The notes under the pieces were generated by a model. That model saw only the letters and a list, made by a program, of their open reading frames with translations, was not told where the DNA came from and did not search any database. A program made the translations under genes and the position numbers. Below are positions 1 to 4,632 of a stretch of DNA of 7,406 nucleotides, one piece after another (position 1 is the first letter of the stretch; every line of letters begins with the position of its first letter). This stretch comes from Bacteroidota bacterium (lineage in GTDB: Bacteria > Bacteroidota > Ignavibacteria > Ignavibacteriales > Ignavibacteriaceae): the NCBI GenBank assembly GCA_021796135.1, contig JAJYOQ010000197.1, positions 1 to 7,406 of the forward strand. The letters run 5' to 3'.

Positions 1-460
1 CGTCTAGATTATAAAGTATTGCATCTTTAGGTTCAATTCTAATTTTATATTGAAAGGCATATTCATTCAGTTCTTGTTTACTTGAAAAGTGTAATATCTT
101 TCCTTTCCCGTTTGTTAAAATTCTATCGTTAGAGCTTGAATCCCAGATAAGGTAAGAATCTTTATTGTTTAATCTATACCAAAGCATATAATTTTTTCGT
201 TCGATTTGATTGGTGCTAAAAAAATCATTTTTAGGTTGATCGGATGTCTCTTCTTCCAATTTTTTATTCGCTTTCAATTCAACAATTTCTTTTACTGCTC
301 CTCTCCTATCTTTGTCTAAGAATTCATAGGTAGCGGCAAACATTGTAGTTGTAAGACTTCCTCCATATTTTCTAACATGTAGCGCAATGCGAATAAATAC
401 TATTATTACGACTATTAATACAATTGCCCCAACTAATAAACTTAATAATTCGTTATCCAT
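1..460 (-). CDS. Membrane-anchored hypothetical protein, partial (3' end beyond window)
   Basis: The minus strand is open from an ATG at 460-458 to the left edge, about 153 residues, with no stop. The protein begins MDNELLSLLVGAIVLIVVII and has one strongly hydrophobic segment at about residues 5-28, followed by HVRK. This fits a single N-terminal membrane anchor with a cytoplasmic body. Residues 44-72 are charged and helical (YEFLDKDRRGAVKEIVELK). Residues 90-153 alternate hydrophobic and polar residues and contain LWYRL, YLIWD and HFSSKQELNEYA. That pattern loosely recalls small immunity-like or barstar-like folds, but this is an impression only. The upstream minus-strand sequence has AAAGG about 15 bases before the ATG, too far to be a convincing ribosome site. 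The product is not recognised; the reading frame itself is well supported by its composition and membrane segment. Confidence 0.75.
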   Translation of the reverse strand, partial: MDNELLSLLVGAIVLIVVIIVFIRIALHVRKYGGSLTTTMFAATYEFLDKDRRGAVKEIVELKANKKLEEETSDQPKNDFFSTNQIERKNYMLWYRLNNKDSYLIWDSSSNDRILTNGKGKILHFSSKQELNEYAFQYKIRIEPKDAILYNLD

Positions 461-1238
461 ATAATTATGACACTACCTTTTAAGCATATTACGTCTTTGT
501 TTTTATCCCGTCGTCTGGAATAAATAAATTTAATTTCAAGATTGTATTCCCCAAAATCACTTGTTCATAAAATTGATTTCATACTCCAATTTTTATCGCG
601 TCCATAAATTATTTATCCTTATTTCCTTTCCTATAATATTCGTTATAAGAAATCATTCAACTTATTTCGGAAAGATCATTATTTTAGCGCCGGTAAATCC
701 ATTTTCCCGAATTGCATATAGGTATATACTACTCGGCTACTTACCTCTTAATTACATTCAGTTTTTAAGTAAGAGCATTACAGGTACTACACAGTTATTT
801 AATTATTTATGTGGTTAAAAAAGTTTAGAATTGAATTATATAGATTGGTACCCCGAATAGACTCGTCTGCCGGCAGGTGCAGGGTTCCCTCTATTATCAG
901 TATTTTAAAAATTCAAGCTTTAGAACCCCACAGATAATTACTAAAAATGGTAACTCAAATAAATTAAGGAATGAATTAATAAAAAACAATTATTATTTAT
1001 AACAAGAACTTTAATTTTCATTTTCGTCAAGCAACAAATCCCTAAATAATTATTTCCTTTTCTCTTTGCTCACTGATAATTGAACGACCTTAAAATTATT
1101 TCTCAGACCCACTCAGTAAATTCAAGTCATAATATAGTTATCGAACAAATTACACAGTGTAAAATCTATGGAAAGAAATTTGAAGAGACAAATCCGAACG
1201 GAATAAAGTAAAATCAAACCAAAAGGGAAGAGAATAAA
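461..1238. other. Non-coding stretch with no convincing gene
   Basis: This is very AT-rich DNA with stops in all frames at short intervals. The left part must hold the promoter of the minus-strand gene that starts at 460. The only sizeable open frame, 561-818 on the plus strand, needs a TTG start, has no ribosome site and reads as low-complexity hydrophobic and aromatic residues, so it is not accepted as a gene. A GC-rich 10-base palindrome at 867-876 is listed separately. The right end (about 1160-1238) probably contains the leader of the gene starting near 1239, with GGGAAG at 1225-1230 as a likely ribosome site. No tRNA, riboswitch or clear promoter was recognised. Confidence 0.6.
867..876. 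repeat. Perfect 10-base palindrome CTGCCGGCAG
   Basis: CTGCCGGCAG is its own reverse complement and lies in a GC-rich patch (about 865-890) inside very AT-rich DNA. It has no T-run after it, so it is not a classical terminator. GC-rich islands of this kind in AT-rich intergenic DNA often belong to dispersed palindromic repeats. Whether this one is repeated in the genome cannot be seen here. Confidence 0.4.
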
Positions 1239-1241
1239 ATG
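1225..1241 (+). promoter_or_regulatory. Ribosome binding site and probable original ATG of the HExxH gene
   Basis: GGGAAG at 1225-1230 sits eight bases before an ATG at 1239-1241, a good initiation site. The ATG opens only 11 codons (MNNIRMVCVVI, then TAG at 1272-1274) and overlaps, in another frame, the open frame of the HExxH protein, which starts without a ribosome site at GTG 1261. Removing one A just after the ATG would give MTTLEWYV running straight into that frame. A one-base insertion at the start of the gene is therefore likely, although a short leader peptide is the alternative. Confidence 0.45.
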
Positions 1242-1260
1242 AACAACATTAGAATGGTAT

Positions 1261-1560
1261 GTGTCGTTATATAGATCAAAAATTCATCCGCCGCGAATTG
1301 TCTCTTTGTTTTTCCCCATTGTCACCTTTGCTCTGGAAAGCAAAGACAAAATAATGGTTAATGTTATTTGGCTTCAAAAATATAATCACTCCCTTTCCGA
1401 TCAAGGTGTTCTAGTTCACGAATTACTTCATTACACCATTGGAGAATTAAAGCGTAGAGGATTTAGCCTTAATAGCGGAAGCGAAGAAGCCTATACCTAT
1501 TTTTTGGAGAGTGTCTATAAAAATGCTTTAGAAAGATTAAATAAAAGAACTAGAAAATAA
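1261..1560 (+). CDS. Small HExxH putative zinc metalloprotease, possibly frameshifted at its start
   Basis: This is a 99-residue frame from a GTG. Its hallmark is HELLH at residues 53-57 inside VLVHELLHYTIGEL, a helix with the HExxH zinc-binding and catalytic motif, preceded by a strand-like stretch (IMVNVIWLQKY, residues 31-41). A downstream acidic helix, GSEEAYTYFLESVY (about 73-86), could supply the third, glutamate ligand as in minimal gluzincin-type folds. The N-terminus (HPPRIVSLFFPIVTFALE) looks like the interior of a strand-rich domain. The GTG has no Shine-Dalgarno, while a good one precedes ATG 1239 in another frame, so the gene may be broken at its 5' end. The next gene begins four bases after its stop, suggesting a two-gene unit. 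Phage and plasmid modules often carry small HExxH proteins; the substrate is unknown. Confidence 0.6.
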   Translation: MSLYRSKIHPPRIVSLFFPIVTFALESKDKIMVNVIWLQKYNHSLSDQGVLVHELLHYTIGELKRRGFSLNSGSEEAYTYFLESVYKNALERLNKRTRK

Positions 1561-1564
1561 TAAT

Positions 1565-1732
1565 ATGGAAGCCATATCGGGTTGTTTTATACAATTCATA
1601 ATAACGGTATTCTTTATCTGGTTTGTAGTGGTTCACCCAAATGTAGTAAACGGCCTAGCTTCCGCTATGGCTAGCGTTTTCAATTTGATTGTCCTGCTTA
1701 TTACGCAGATTATCAACGCTATTGGCAAATGA
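1565..1732 (+). CDS. 55-residue two-helix membrane protein, holin-like
   Basis: ATG 1565 to TGA 1730-1732 encodes 55 residues starting MEAISGCFIQFIITVFFIWF. There are two hydrophobic segments, about residues 5-23 and 34-52, joined by a short polar turn (VHPNVVNG), and the tail ends NAIGK. It starts four bases after the stop of the HExxH gene, so translation is probably coupled; no separate ribosome site is visible. Size and topology are those of small holin-like or channel-like proteins, which would fit the lysis-type pieces on either side. The sequence alone does not prove such a role. The evidence that it is real is the sharp membrane pattern and the tight spacing. Confidence 0.55.
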   Translation: MEAISGCFIQFIITVFFIWFVVVHPNVVNGLASAMASVFNLIVLLITQIINAIGK

Positions 1733-1936
1733 TATATCGGGAATAACAGGATTTACAAATTAACGCCCTAGAAATTAATCAGCACAATATGACTAAAAAA
1801 TTAAACAACCTTGGAATATGTCAAAGATGGTTTTAGAGAGGTGATGAGCGAGTTGAAGAATTTTCAATCTGAGCATAATAATAAGTATGCTAATAATTTG
1901 GTAGAGAAAAACTTAGCCACTCAAAATGAAAAATAA
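1729..1936 (+). pseudogene. Broken coiled-coil protein gene (in-frame stop plus frameshift)
   Basis: An ATG at 1729 overlaps the stop of the preceding gene (ATGA) and reads MIYRE before a TAA at 1744-1746. The same frame then continues QDLQINALEINQHNMTKKLN. Near 1813 the coherent reading moves to the next frame, LEYVKDGFREVMSELKNF, and ends at TAA 1934-1936. Joined together, the pieces make a typical heptad-rich coiled-coil protein of about 65-70 residues. A gene with one nonsense and one frameshift mutation is the simplest explanation. The intact part from ATG 1844, behind GAGAGG, would still encode 30 residues. Short coiled-coil proteins next to a small membrane protein occur in phage lysis cassettes, which fits the neighbours. 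Confidence 0.45.
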
Positions 1937-2139
1937 GGCGCACTCCGAGAAGATTGTTAATCAATAGGTCATTTTCTTGAGAAAATCCCAAACGATTAAA
2001 GCGAACAGAATCGATAAAAATATAGACATTTAATTTAATTAGGTAAAAAGCCAGTAGGTTTTTCATCTTCTGAAATAAGCCACTTAGCAAGTGAGATAAT
2101 GAACAGAAAATTTGTTTCACTTTGTTTTTTAATTACTCA

Positions 2140-2274
2140 ATGATCACCGTTACGCCCAATTTAATGGGAGTTGGTACATACCATAATTTCATTCATATCG
2201 ACACAACAGGACTATTGCAGCGTCATTCTCCGGCAATATGGTATGGATTCTTCCTATTTCCTTCTAACTCTTAA
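2140..2274 (+). pseudogene. Fragment resembling the C-terminus of an M15-type peptidase
   Basis: ATG 2140 to TAA 2272-2274 encodes 44 residues. The stretch GVGTYHNFIHIDTTG (residues 10-24) followed by SPAIWYG matches the end of M15 D-Ala-D-Ala carboxypeptidase/endolysin domains. There the last zinc-binding histidine lies in a strand of the form F-[IV]-H-[IV]-D, and an aromatic, often Trp, follows near the end of the domain. The earlier zinc ligands (the SxHxxGxAxD-type motif) are not found upstream in any frame, so this is a fragment, not a working enzyme. It lies just downstream of the HExxH, membrane-protein and coiled-coil pieces and supports reading that stretch as a decayed cell-wall lysis module. 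The match is from memory of the motif and is moderately secure. Confidence 0.4.
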
Positions 2275-2282
2275 TGCGTTTA

Positions 2283-2296
2283 GCCTCGTTAGAGGC
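2283..2296. repeat. Inverted repeat GCCTC-GTTA-GAGGC
   Basis: Five-base perfect arms, GCCTC and GAGGC, flank a four-base GTTA loop. No T-run follows, so it is probably not a terminator. It has the look of a short dispersed palindromic repeat unit in AT-rich intergenic DNA. Copy number cannot be judged from this window. Confidence 0.4.
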
Positions 2297-2515
2297 AATA
2301 TGTCAGTAGAAAATTAAAACCACAGCATGACGATATATTGTTGTTATTATTTTTTTTGCCAAAAATCTCTCTTTGAACATCCCTTTAATTTTTTGAATTA
2401 AAACCTTACAGAAATGGCAGAATATTTTGCACGATAAATTTTCTAAATTTCCCTGTGTTTAATTGAATATTCAAAATTTCCTTTTGCGTTTCATTCAAAT
2501 TCAGCATTCAAAATT

Positions 2516-2527
2516 GCGGCTTGCCGC
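2516..2527. repeat. Inverted repeat GCGGC-TT-GCCGC in a GC-rich patch
   Basis: GCGGC and GCCGC pair across a TT, inside a GC-rich patch that continues to about 2534 (CGCAGGCT). It is preceded by the AT-rich words ATTCAAATTCAGCATTCAAAATT. The abrupt change of composition suggests the edge of a dispersed intergenic repeat rather than a terminator, because no T-run follows. Confidence 0.4.
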
Positions 2528-2607
2528 CGCAGGCTATGTTTTTAGAACTTCCCTATTGTTATCCTTGATATAATTATTTAATTTGTTTAAAGATTTATTT
2601 GAAGAGA

Positions 2608-2745
2608 ATGAAAGATATTTCTATCAAAAAGTCGTATTATTCAATTAGTAATGAGAGTAAAATAATTGATCTTGAACAGCATACAGCAACAGTGATGCCT
2701 TCGGCAGTGCATGTACAGCAAATAGAACAGGTTTTTCTTAAATGA
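2608..2745 (+). CDS. Doubtful 45-residue ORF upstream of the fusion gene
   Basis: ATG 2608 to TGA 2743-2745 reads MKDISIKKSYYSISNESKII and ends in a more even stretch, VMPSAVHVQQIEQVFLK. Only a weak GAAGAG lies directly before the ATG. It has no recognisable motif or membrane segment. It ends 23 bases before the TTG of the fusion gene, so it could be a small leader gene or a remnant of an older coding region. The GC content rises through this ORF (about 20% in the row around its start, about 37% near its end), approaching that of the downstream island. The call rests only on the open frame and position. Confidence 0.2.
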   Translation: MKDISIKKSYYSISNESKIIDLEQHTATVMPSAVHVQQIEQVFLK

Positions 2746-2768
2746 AGTCAAGTTGCTAATATAATTTA

Positions 2769-3800
2769 TTGATAAAAAAACAGACTGTCGGCAAGATCAT
2801 TCTTGCCAGAGTGCTCGAGATGACACTCGGCAAGTACCTTATCTACATCGAGAGGGTAACACATGAAGCACCGAAGGCGTTACACGCACAAGATATTCAT
2901 ACAAGGAGACCTGTATACGGAAATATCACGATACAACATGGCAAACTCTGTTTCCGGGTTTCAGATAAACGCTTGCTTAATATATACTCAATACATTATA
3001 TTACAACGGATAAGATTGTGTGCTCACTAAAATGGATCAATACCAGGAATACATTTGGGCTTCACATTATGAAAAGTCTTCTTCATTACCAGCGCCGCTT
3101 TTGGTTGACCGGCAAGAAGGTGCATATGCAGCCTTTGACGATTAAACAATTTTTGTCACTGTATCCATTGCAGTATCTTGATCAGAGCCGTCTTTCCCGC
3201 TTAGCGCCAAAACTGTTTGTGCTTACCCCCGCAAATGAGGTTATCAATCTTAAGAACCTCTTTCTTTCGCCAAAGCGAGCTTACGCGTACCGCATCAAAG
3301 AATTAATTCACAGCAATGAACACTCCTTGAAAGATAATGACCTCCAAATCCTTTTAGCTCAGGAAGGAATCCACGTATCACTCAGAACGATCTGTAACTG
3401 CCGAAAGCTTCTGAACATTCCTAACTACAAGGAGCGGGCTGCGCACTATTACGGTAAGGACATCACCTTCAGTAATTATATGAAATTGTCCGAAAAGAAA
3501 TTTAGCATGATTCCCGCAGAGCCTGGTGTTTATGAACTCAGCATTTCTGAAAAACTCGACTATGCAAGAAACAAAAGCAATGTCATTTACATTGGAAGCT
3601 CCCGGGAACTTCGAAAGCGCATCGCCAGTTATTCGGGAAACGGAGTGAAAAACAAACAACTCAGTCAGTTTCTGAAGAAGCAGGATATTTTTGTGCGCTT
3701 CTGCCGGGCAGAACAATACAGAACACTTGAAAAAGAGCTAATGAGAAACTTTAAAAATAATTACGGTGAACTACCAAAATGCAACAGCGTAGGAGGATAA
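2769..3800 (+). CDS. Fusion of a sigma-54 (RpoN) C-terminal-like region with a GIY-YIG nuclease
   Basis: The protein has 343 residues. Residues about 85-225 follow the layout of the RpoN C-terminal half: LKWINTRNTFGLHIMKSLL then QRRFWLTG (matching the core-binding helices before the DNA-binding domain), PLTIKQFLSLYP (HTH region), and SLKDNDLQILLAQEGIHVS leading to a degenerate RpoN box, SLRTICNCRK (204-213, against ARRTVAKYRE), then LLNIPNYKER. Residues 248-343 form a GIY-YIG domain: GVY 253-255, YIG 274-276, an arginine in RKRIASY (R284), a glutamate in LEKEL (E321) and N339 in CNS. All the expected catalytic positions are kept, so nuclease activity is likely. The sigma-54 part would bind DNA, possibly -24-like sites. 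No AAA+ contact region I of true RpoN is visible. The start is uncertain: TTG 2769 has no ribosome site, and the first ATG is 2820. GC is higher than in the neighbours, which suggests transfer. Confidence 0.8.
   Translation: MIKKQTVGKIILARVLEMTLGKYLIYIERVTHEAPKALHAQDIHTRRPVYGNITIQHGKLCFRVSDKRLLNIYSIHYITTDKIVCSLKWINTRNTFGLHIMKSLLHYQRRFWLTGKKVHMQPLTIKQFLSLYPLQYLDQSRLSRLAPKLFVLTPANEVINLKNLFLSPKRAYAYRIKELIHSNEHSLKDNDLQILLAQEGIHVSLRTICNCRKLLNIPNYKERAAHYYGKDITFSNYMKLSEKKFSMIPAEPGVYELSISEKLDYARNKSNVIYIGSSRELRKRIASYSGNGVKNKQLSQFLKKQDIFVRFCRAEQYRTLEKELMRNFKNNYGELPKCNSVGG
2788..2834 (+). repeat. Nested inverted and direct repeats at the start of the fusion gene
   Basis: GGCAAGA (2790-2796) and TCTTGCC (2801-2807) form a perfect seven-base hairpin with loop TCAT. 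GAGTG (2809-2813) pairs with CACTC (2824-2828). The word TCGGCAAG occurs at 2788-2795 and again at 2827-2834, bracketing both. The block lies within the first 22 codons if TTG 2769 is the start, or upstream of and across ATG 2820 if that is the start. It could be an operator, an mRNA fold that limits translation, or chance within coding sequence. Confidence 0.4.
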
Positions 3801-3806
3801 ATAATG
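3791..3806 (+). promoter_or_regulatory. Strong Shine-Dalgarno AGGAGG for the small ORF
   Basis: AGGAGG at 3791-3796 overlaps the last codons of the fusion gene and stands seven bases before ATG 3804. It is a perfect ribosome site and indicates that the small downstream ORF is, or was, translationally coupled to the nuclease gene. Confidence 0.6.
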
Positions 3807-3944
3807 GAAACTCACAGCACAATCGTTGAAGAACTTATGCCGGAATTCAATCCGGCAAGAATATTTTTTGCAGAAGAGAGAGAGAGAGAGAGTGTATTGT
3901 CTGGTGAAGCAGCGCGAGTTATTAACGATGAGGGGAGAAGATAA
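3804..3944 (+). CDS. 46-residue hypothetical protein with an (AG)9 tract
   Basis: ATG 3804 to TAA 3942-3944 encodes 46 residues starting METHSTIVEELMPEFNPARI. It then has a glutamate/arginine run (EERERE) written by an (AG)9 tract and ends VINDEGRR. It has an ideal ribosome site (AGGAGG) and its stop overlaps the next ATG as TAATG, both signs of real translation. It is compositionally like the fusion gene. Against this, a hairpin with a T-run lies inside it at 3838-3869, where a terminator for the fusion gene would be expected. No family is recognised. It may be an accessory of the nuclease or the first gene of a unit whose second gene is broken. Confidence 0.4.
   Translation: METHSTIVEELMPEFNPARIFFAEERERESVLSGEAARVINDEGRR
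3838..3869 (+). terminator. Hairpin followed by a T-run, terminator-like
   Basis: TGCCGGA (3838-3844) pairs perfectly with TCCGGCA (3851-3857) across the loop ATTCAA, followed by AGAATA and six T (3864-3869). The stem is GC-rich. The six-base gap before the T-run is longer than ideal for an intrinsic terminator. Its position 38 bases after the fusion-gene stop suits a terminator for that gene, but it lies inside the small ORF 3804-3944, so it could instead attenuate it. Confidence 0.45.
3875..3892 (+). repeat. (AG)9 dinucleotide tract
   Basis: Nine consecutive AG units lie inside the 46-residue ORF. Slippage of one unit would change the reading frame. A gain of one AG moves translation into the frame that stays open to 4602 and includes the response regulator, while a loss of one AG gives a stop soon after (TGA at 3905). 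Confidence 0.7.
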
Positions 3945-4093
3945 TGAGCCATATAGCGAAACTTATGCTTTCCTGAGTCTTTGCTCTGGTGATTGTCCCG
4001 CTGGGGTTAGTGAGTTTTATTATCTATCACGGGGGAAAACAGATTCTTACCACCTTCGATACAACTGCCTTCCGTCTCCCATCTCCTTTGTAA
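3944..4093 (+). pseudogene. Truncated membrane-protein N-terminus with an in-frame TGA
   Basis: ATG 3944 overlaps the preceding stop (TAATG). The frame reads MSHIAKLMLS, a TGA at 3974-3976, then VFALVIVPLGLVSFIIYHGG and KQILTTFDTTAFRLPSPL to TAA 4091-4093. Together it looks like the beginning of a membrane sensor such as a histidine kinase or MCP: a short positive cytoplasmic start, one transmembrane helix and the beginning of an outer domain. The TGA and the absence of any continuation make it a remnant. TGA serves as a normal stop for other genes here (for example at 1730 and 6662), so recoding is not needed to explain it. GC is 45-48% here and falls to 30% in the row after 4080, so the truncation coincides with a composition edge. 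Confidence 0.4.
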
Positions 4094-4194
4094 TCCATAG
4101 ACTACAAAAGTTTAAATGTTTTGCCAATTGTTTTCCACATTATGATTGTCTAAACTTTGTTCGAATTGCAAACAGTTTATGCTCAAATATTGAT

Positions 4195-4209
4195 AAGGAA
4201 AAGACATTG
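4195..4209 (+). promoter_or_regulatory. Ribosome binding site deciding the TTG start of the response regulator
   Basis: AAGGAA at 4195-4200 lies six bases before TTG 4207, exactly where the receiver domain should begin (next codons KAKQLLIVDDS). This supports a 131-residue protein over the much longer open frame that extends back to 3826. Confidence 0.6.
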
Positions 4210-4602
4210 AAGGCAAAACAACTTTTGATCGTGGACGACTCAGAAATTATTCAACAACGGTTGAGCGATCAGCTTTCGGATATTCAGGGTATAAAGATAT
4301 TGAATAATATAGGCAGTATCAGTGATGCTATAAGCGCATTTAATAAATATCATCCTGACATTGTTATACTCGATATTCAATTAGCGGACGGACAGGGTTT
4401 TGAAGTGCTGGATGTAATCAAAAAGAAAAGCCCTAAAACAATAGTTATTATGTTCACTAATTACGCACAATCTGCATTCAGGAAGCGGAGTCTTGAACAT
4501 AGAGCTGATTTTTTTATCGATAAATCCAACGGGTATATTACTATTTACGATTTTGTAAGGTGGTTCTCGCGTGATCGTTCAGCAGAAAGGGTTACTCTCT
4601 AA
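4207..4602 (+). CDS. Single-domain response regulator (CheY-like receiver)
   Basis: With the TTG start at 4207 the protein has 131 residues and is almost entirely a receiver domain. The acidic pair D10-D11 (LLIVDDS), the phospho-acceptor D56 (DIVILDIQL), T84 (IMFTNY) and K106 (FFIDKS) are all present, so phosphorylation by a histidine kinase is expected. No DNA-binding or enzymatic output domain follows; the tail WFSRDRSAERVTL is short. In context it is the first gene of the chemosensory operon, 30 bases before cheW, and could be the output or a phosphate sink for the CheA that presumably lies downstream of the window. The frame stays open upstream to 3826, but that part is cysteine-rich, lacks structure and overlaps other plausible frames, so it is judged non-coding. 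TTG at 4207 is preferred because of the ribosome site. Confidence 0.85.
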   Translation: MKAKQLLIVDDSEIIQQRLSDQLSDIQGIKILNNIGSISDAISAFNKYHPDIVILDIQLADGQGFEVLDVIKKKSPKTIVIMFTNYAQSAFRKRSLEHRADFFIDKSNGYITIYDFVRWFSRDRSAERVTL

Positions 4603-4632
4603 ATAAATATAGAATTGTCCTCAAAGGTTATA

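Larger units (their letters stand above)
2275..2607. other. Non-coding stretch with short GC-rich inverted repeats
   Basis: No open frame here looks coding. The stretch is AT-rich, with runs such as the T-tract near 2347-2357 and repeated ATTCAAA-type words around 2465-2515. Two GC-rich hairpins, at 2283-2296 and 2516-2527, are listed separately. This layout is typical of an intergenic graveyard holding dispersed repeat fragments. A TGGCAG...TTTTGC sequence at 2415-2430 resembles a sigma-54 promoter but has the wrong spacing. Confidence 0.55.

Noticed and set aside
561..818. Plus-strand open frame of 85 codons
   Set aside because: TTG start without a ribosome site, composition of random AT-rich DNA, no motif, stands alone in a non-coding stretch.
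1890..2120. Minus-strand open frame of 76 codons
   Set aside because: GTG start, no ribosome site, overlaps the coiled-coil remnant on the other strand and shows no recognisable pattern.
2415..2430. Sigma-54-type promoter TGGCAG...TTTTGC
   Set aside because: The GG-to-GC spacing is one base too long for a -24/-12 promoter, and spacing is strict for this class.
3378..3716. Minus-strand open frame of 112 codons
   Set aside because: Lies fully opposite the sigma-54/GIY-YIG gene, whose plus-strand motifs are clear; it is a shadow frame.
3974..3976. TGA read as an amino acid (alternative code)
   Set aside because: TGA ends other genes cleanly here, including the ATGA overlap of cheR with the next gene, so the standard code applies.
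4110..4145. Possible -35/-10 promoter (TTGCCA ... TATGAT) before the chemosensory operon
   Set aside because: Spacing is only 14 bases; the leader 4094-4206 probably holds a promoter, but no box pair is convincing.
3826..4206. 127-residue N-terminal extension of the response regulator
   Set aside because: The frame is open but cysteine- and histidine-rich without a fold pattern, overlaps better-supported frames at 3804-4093, and a ribosome site plus TTG sit exactly at the receiver-domain start.
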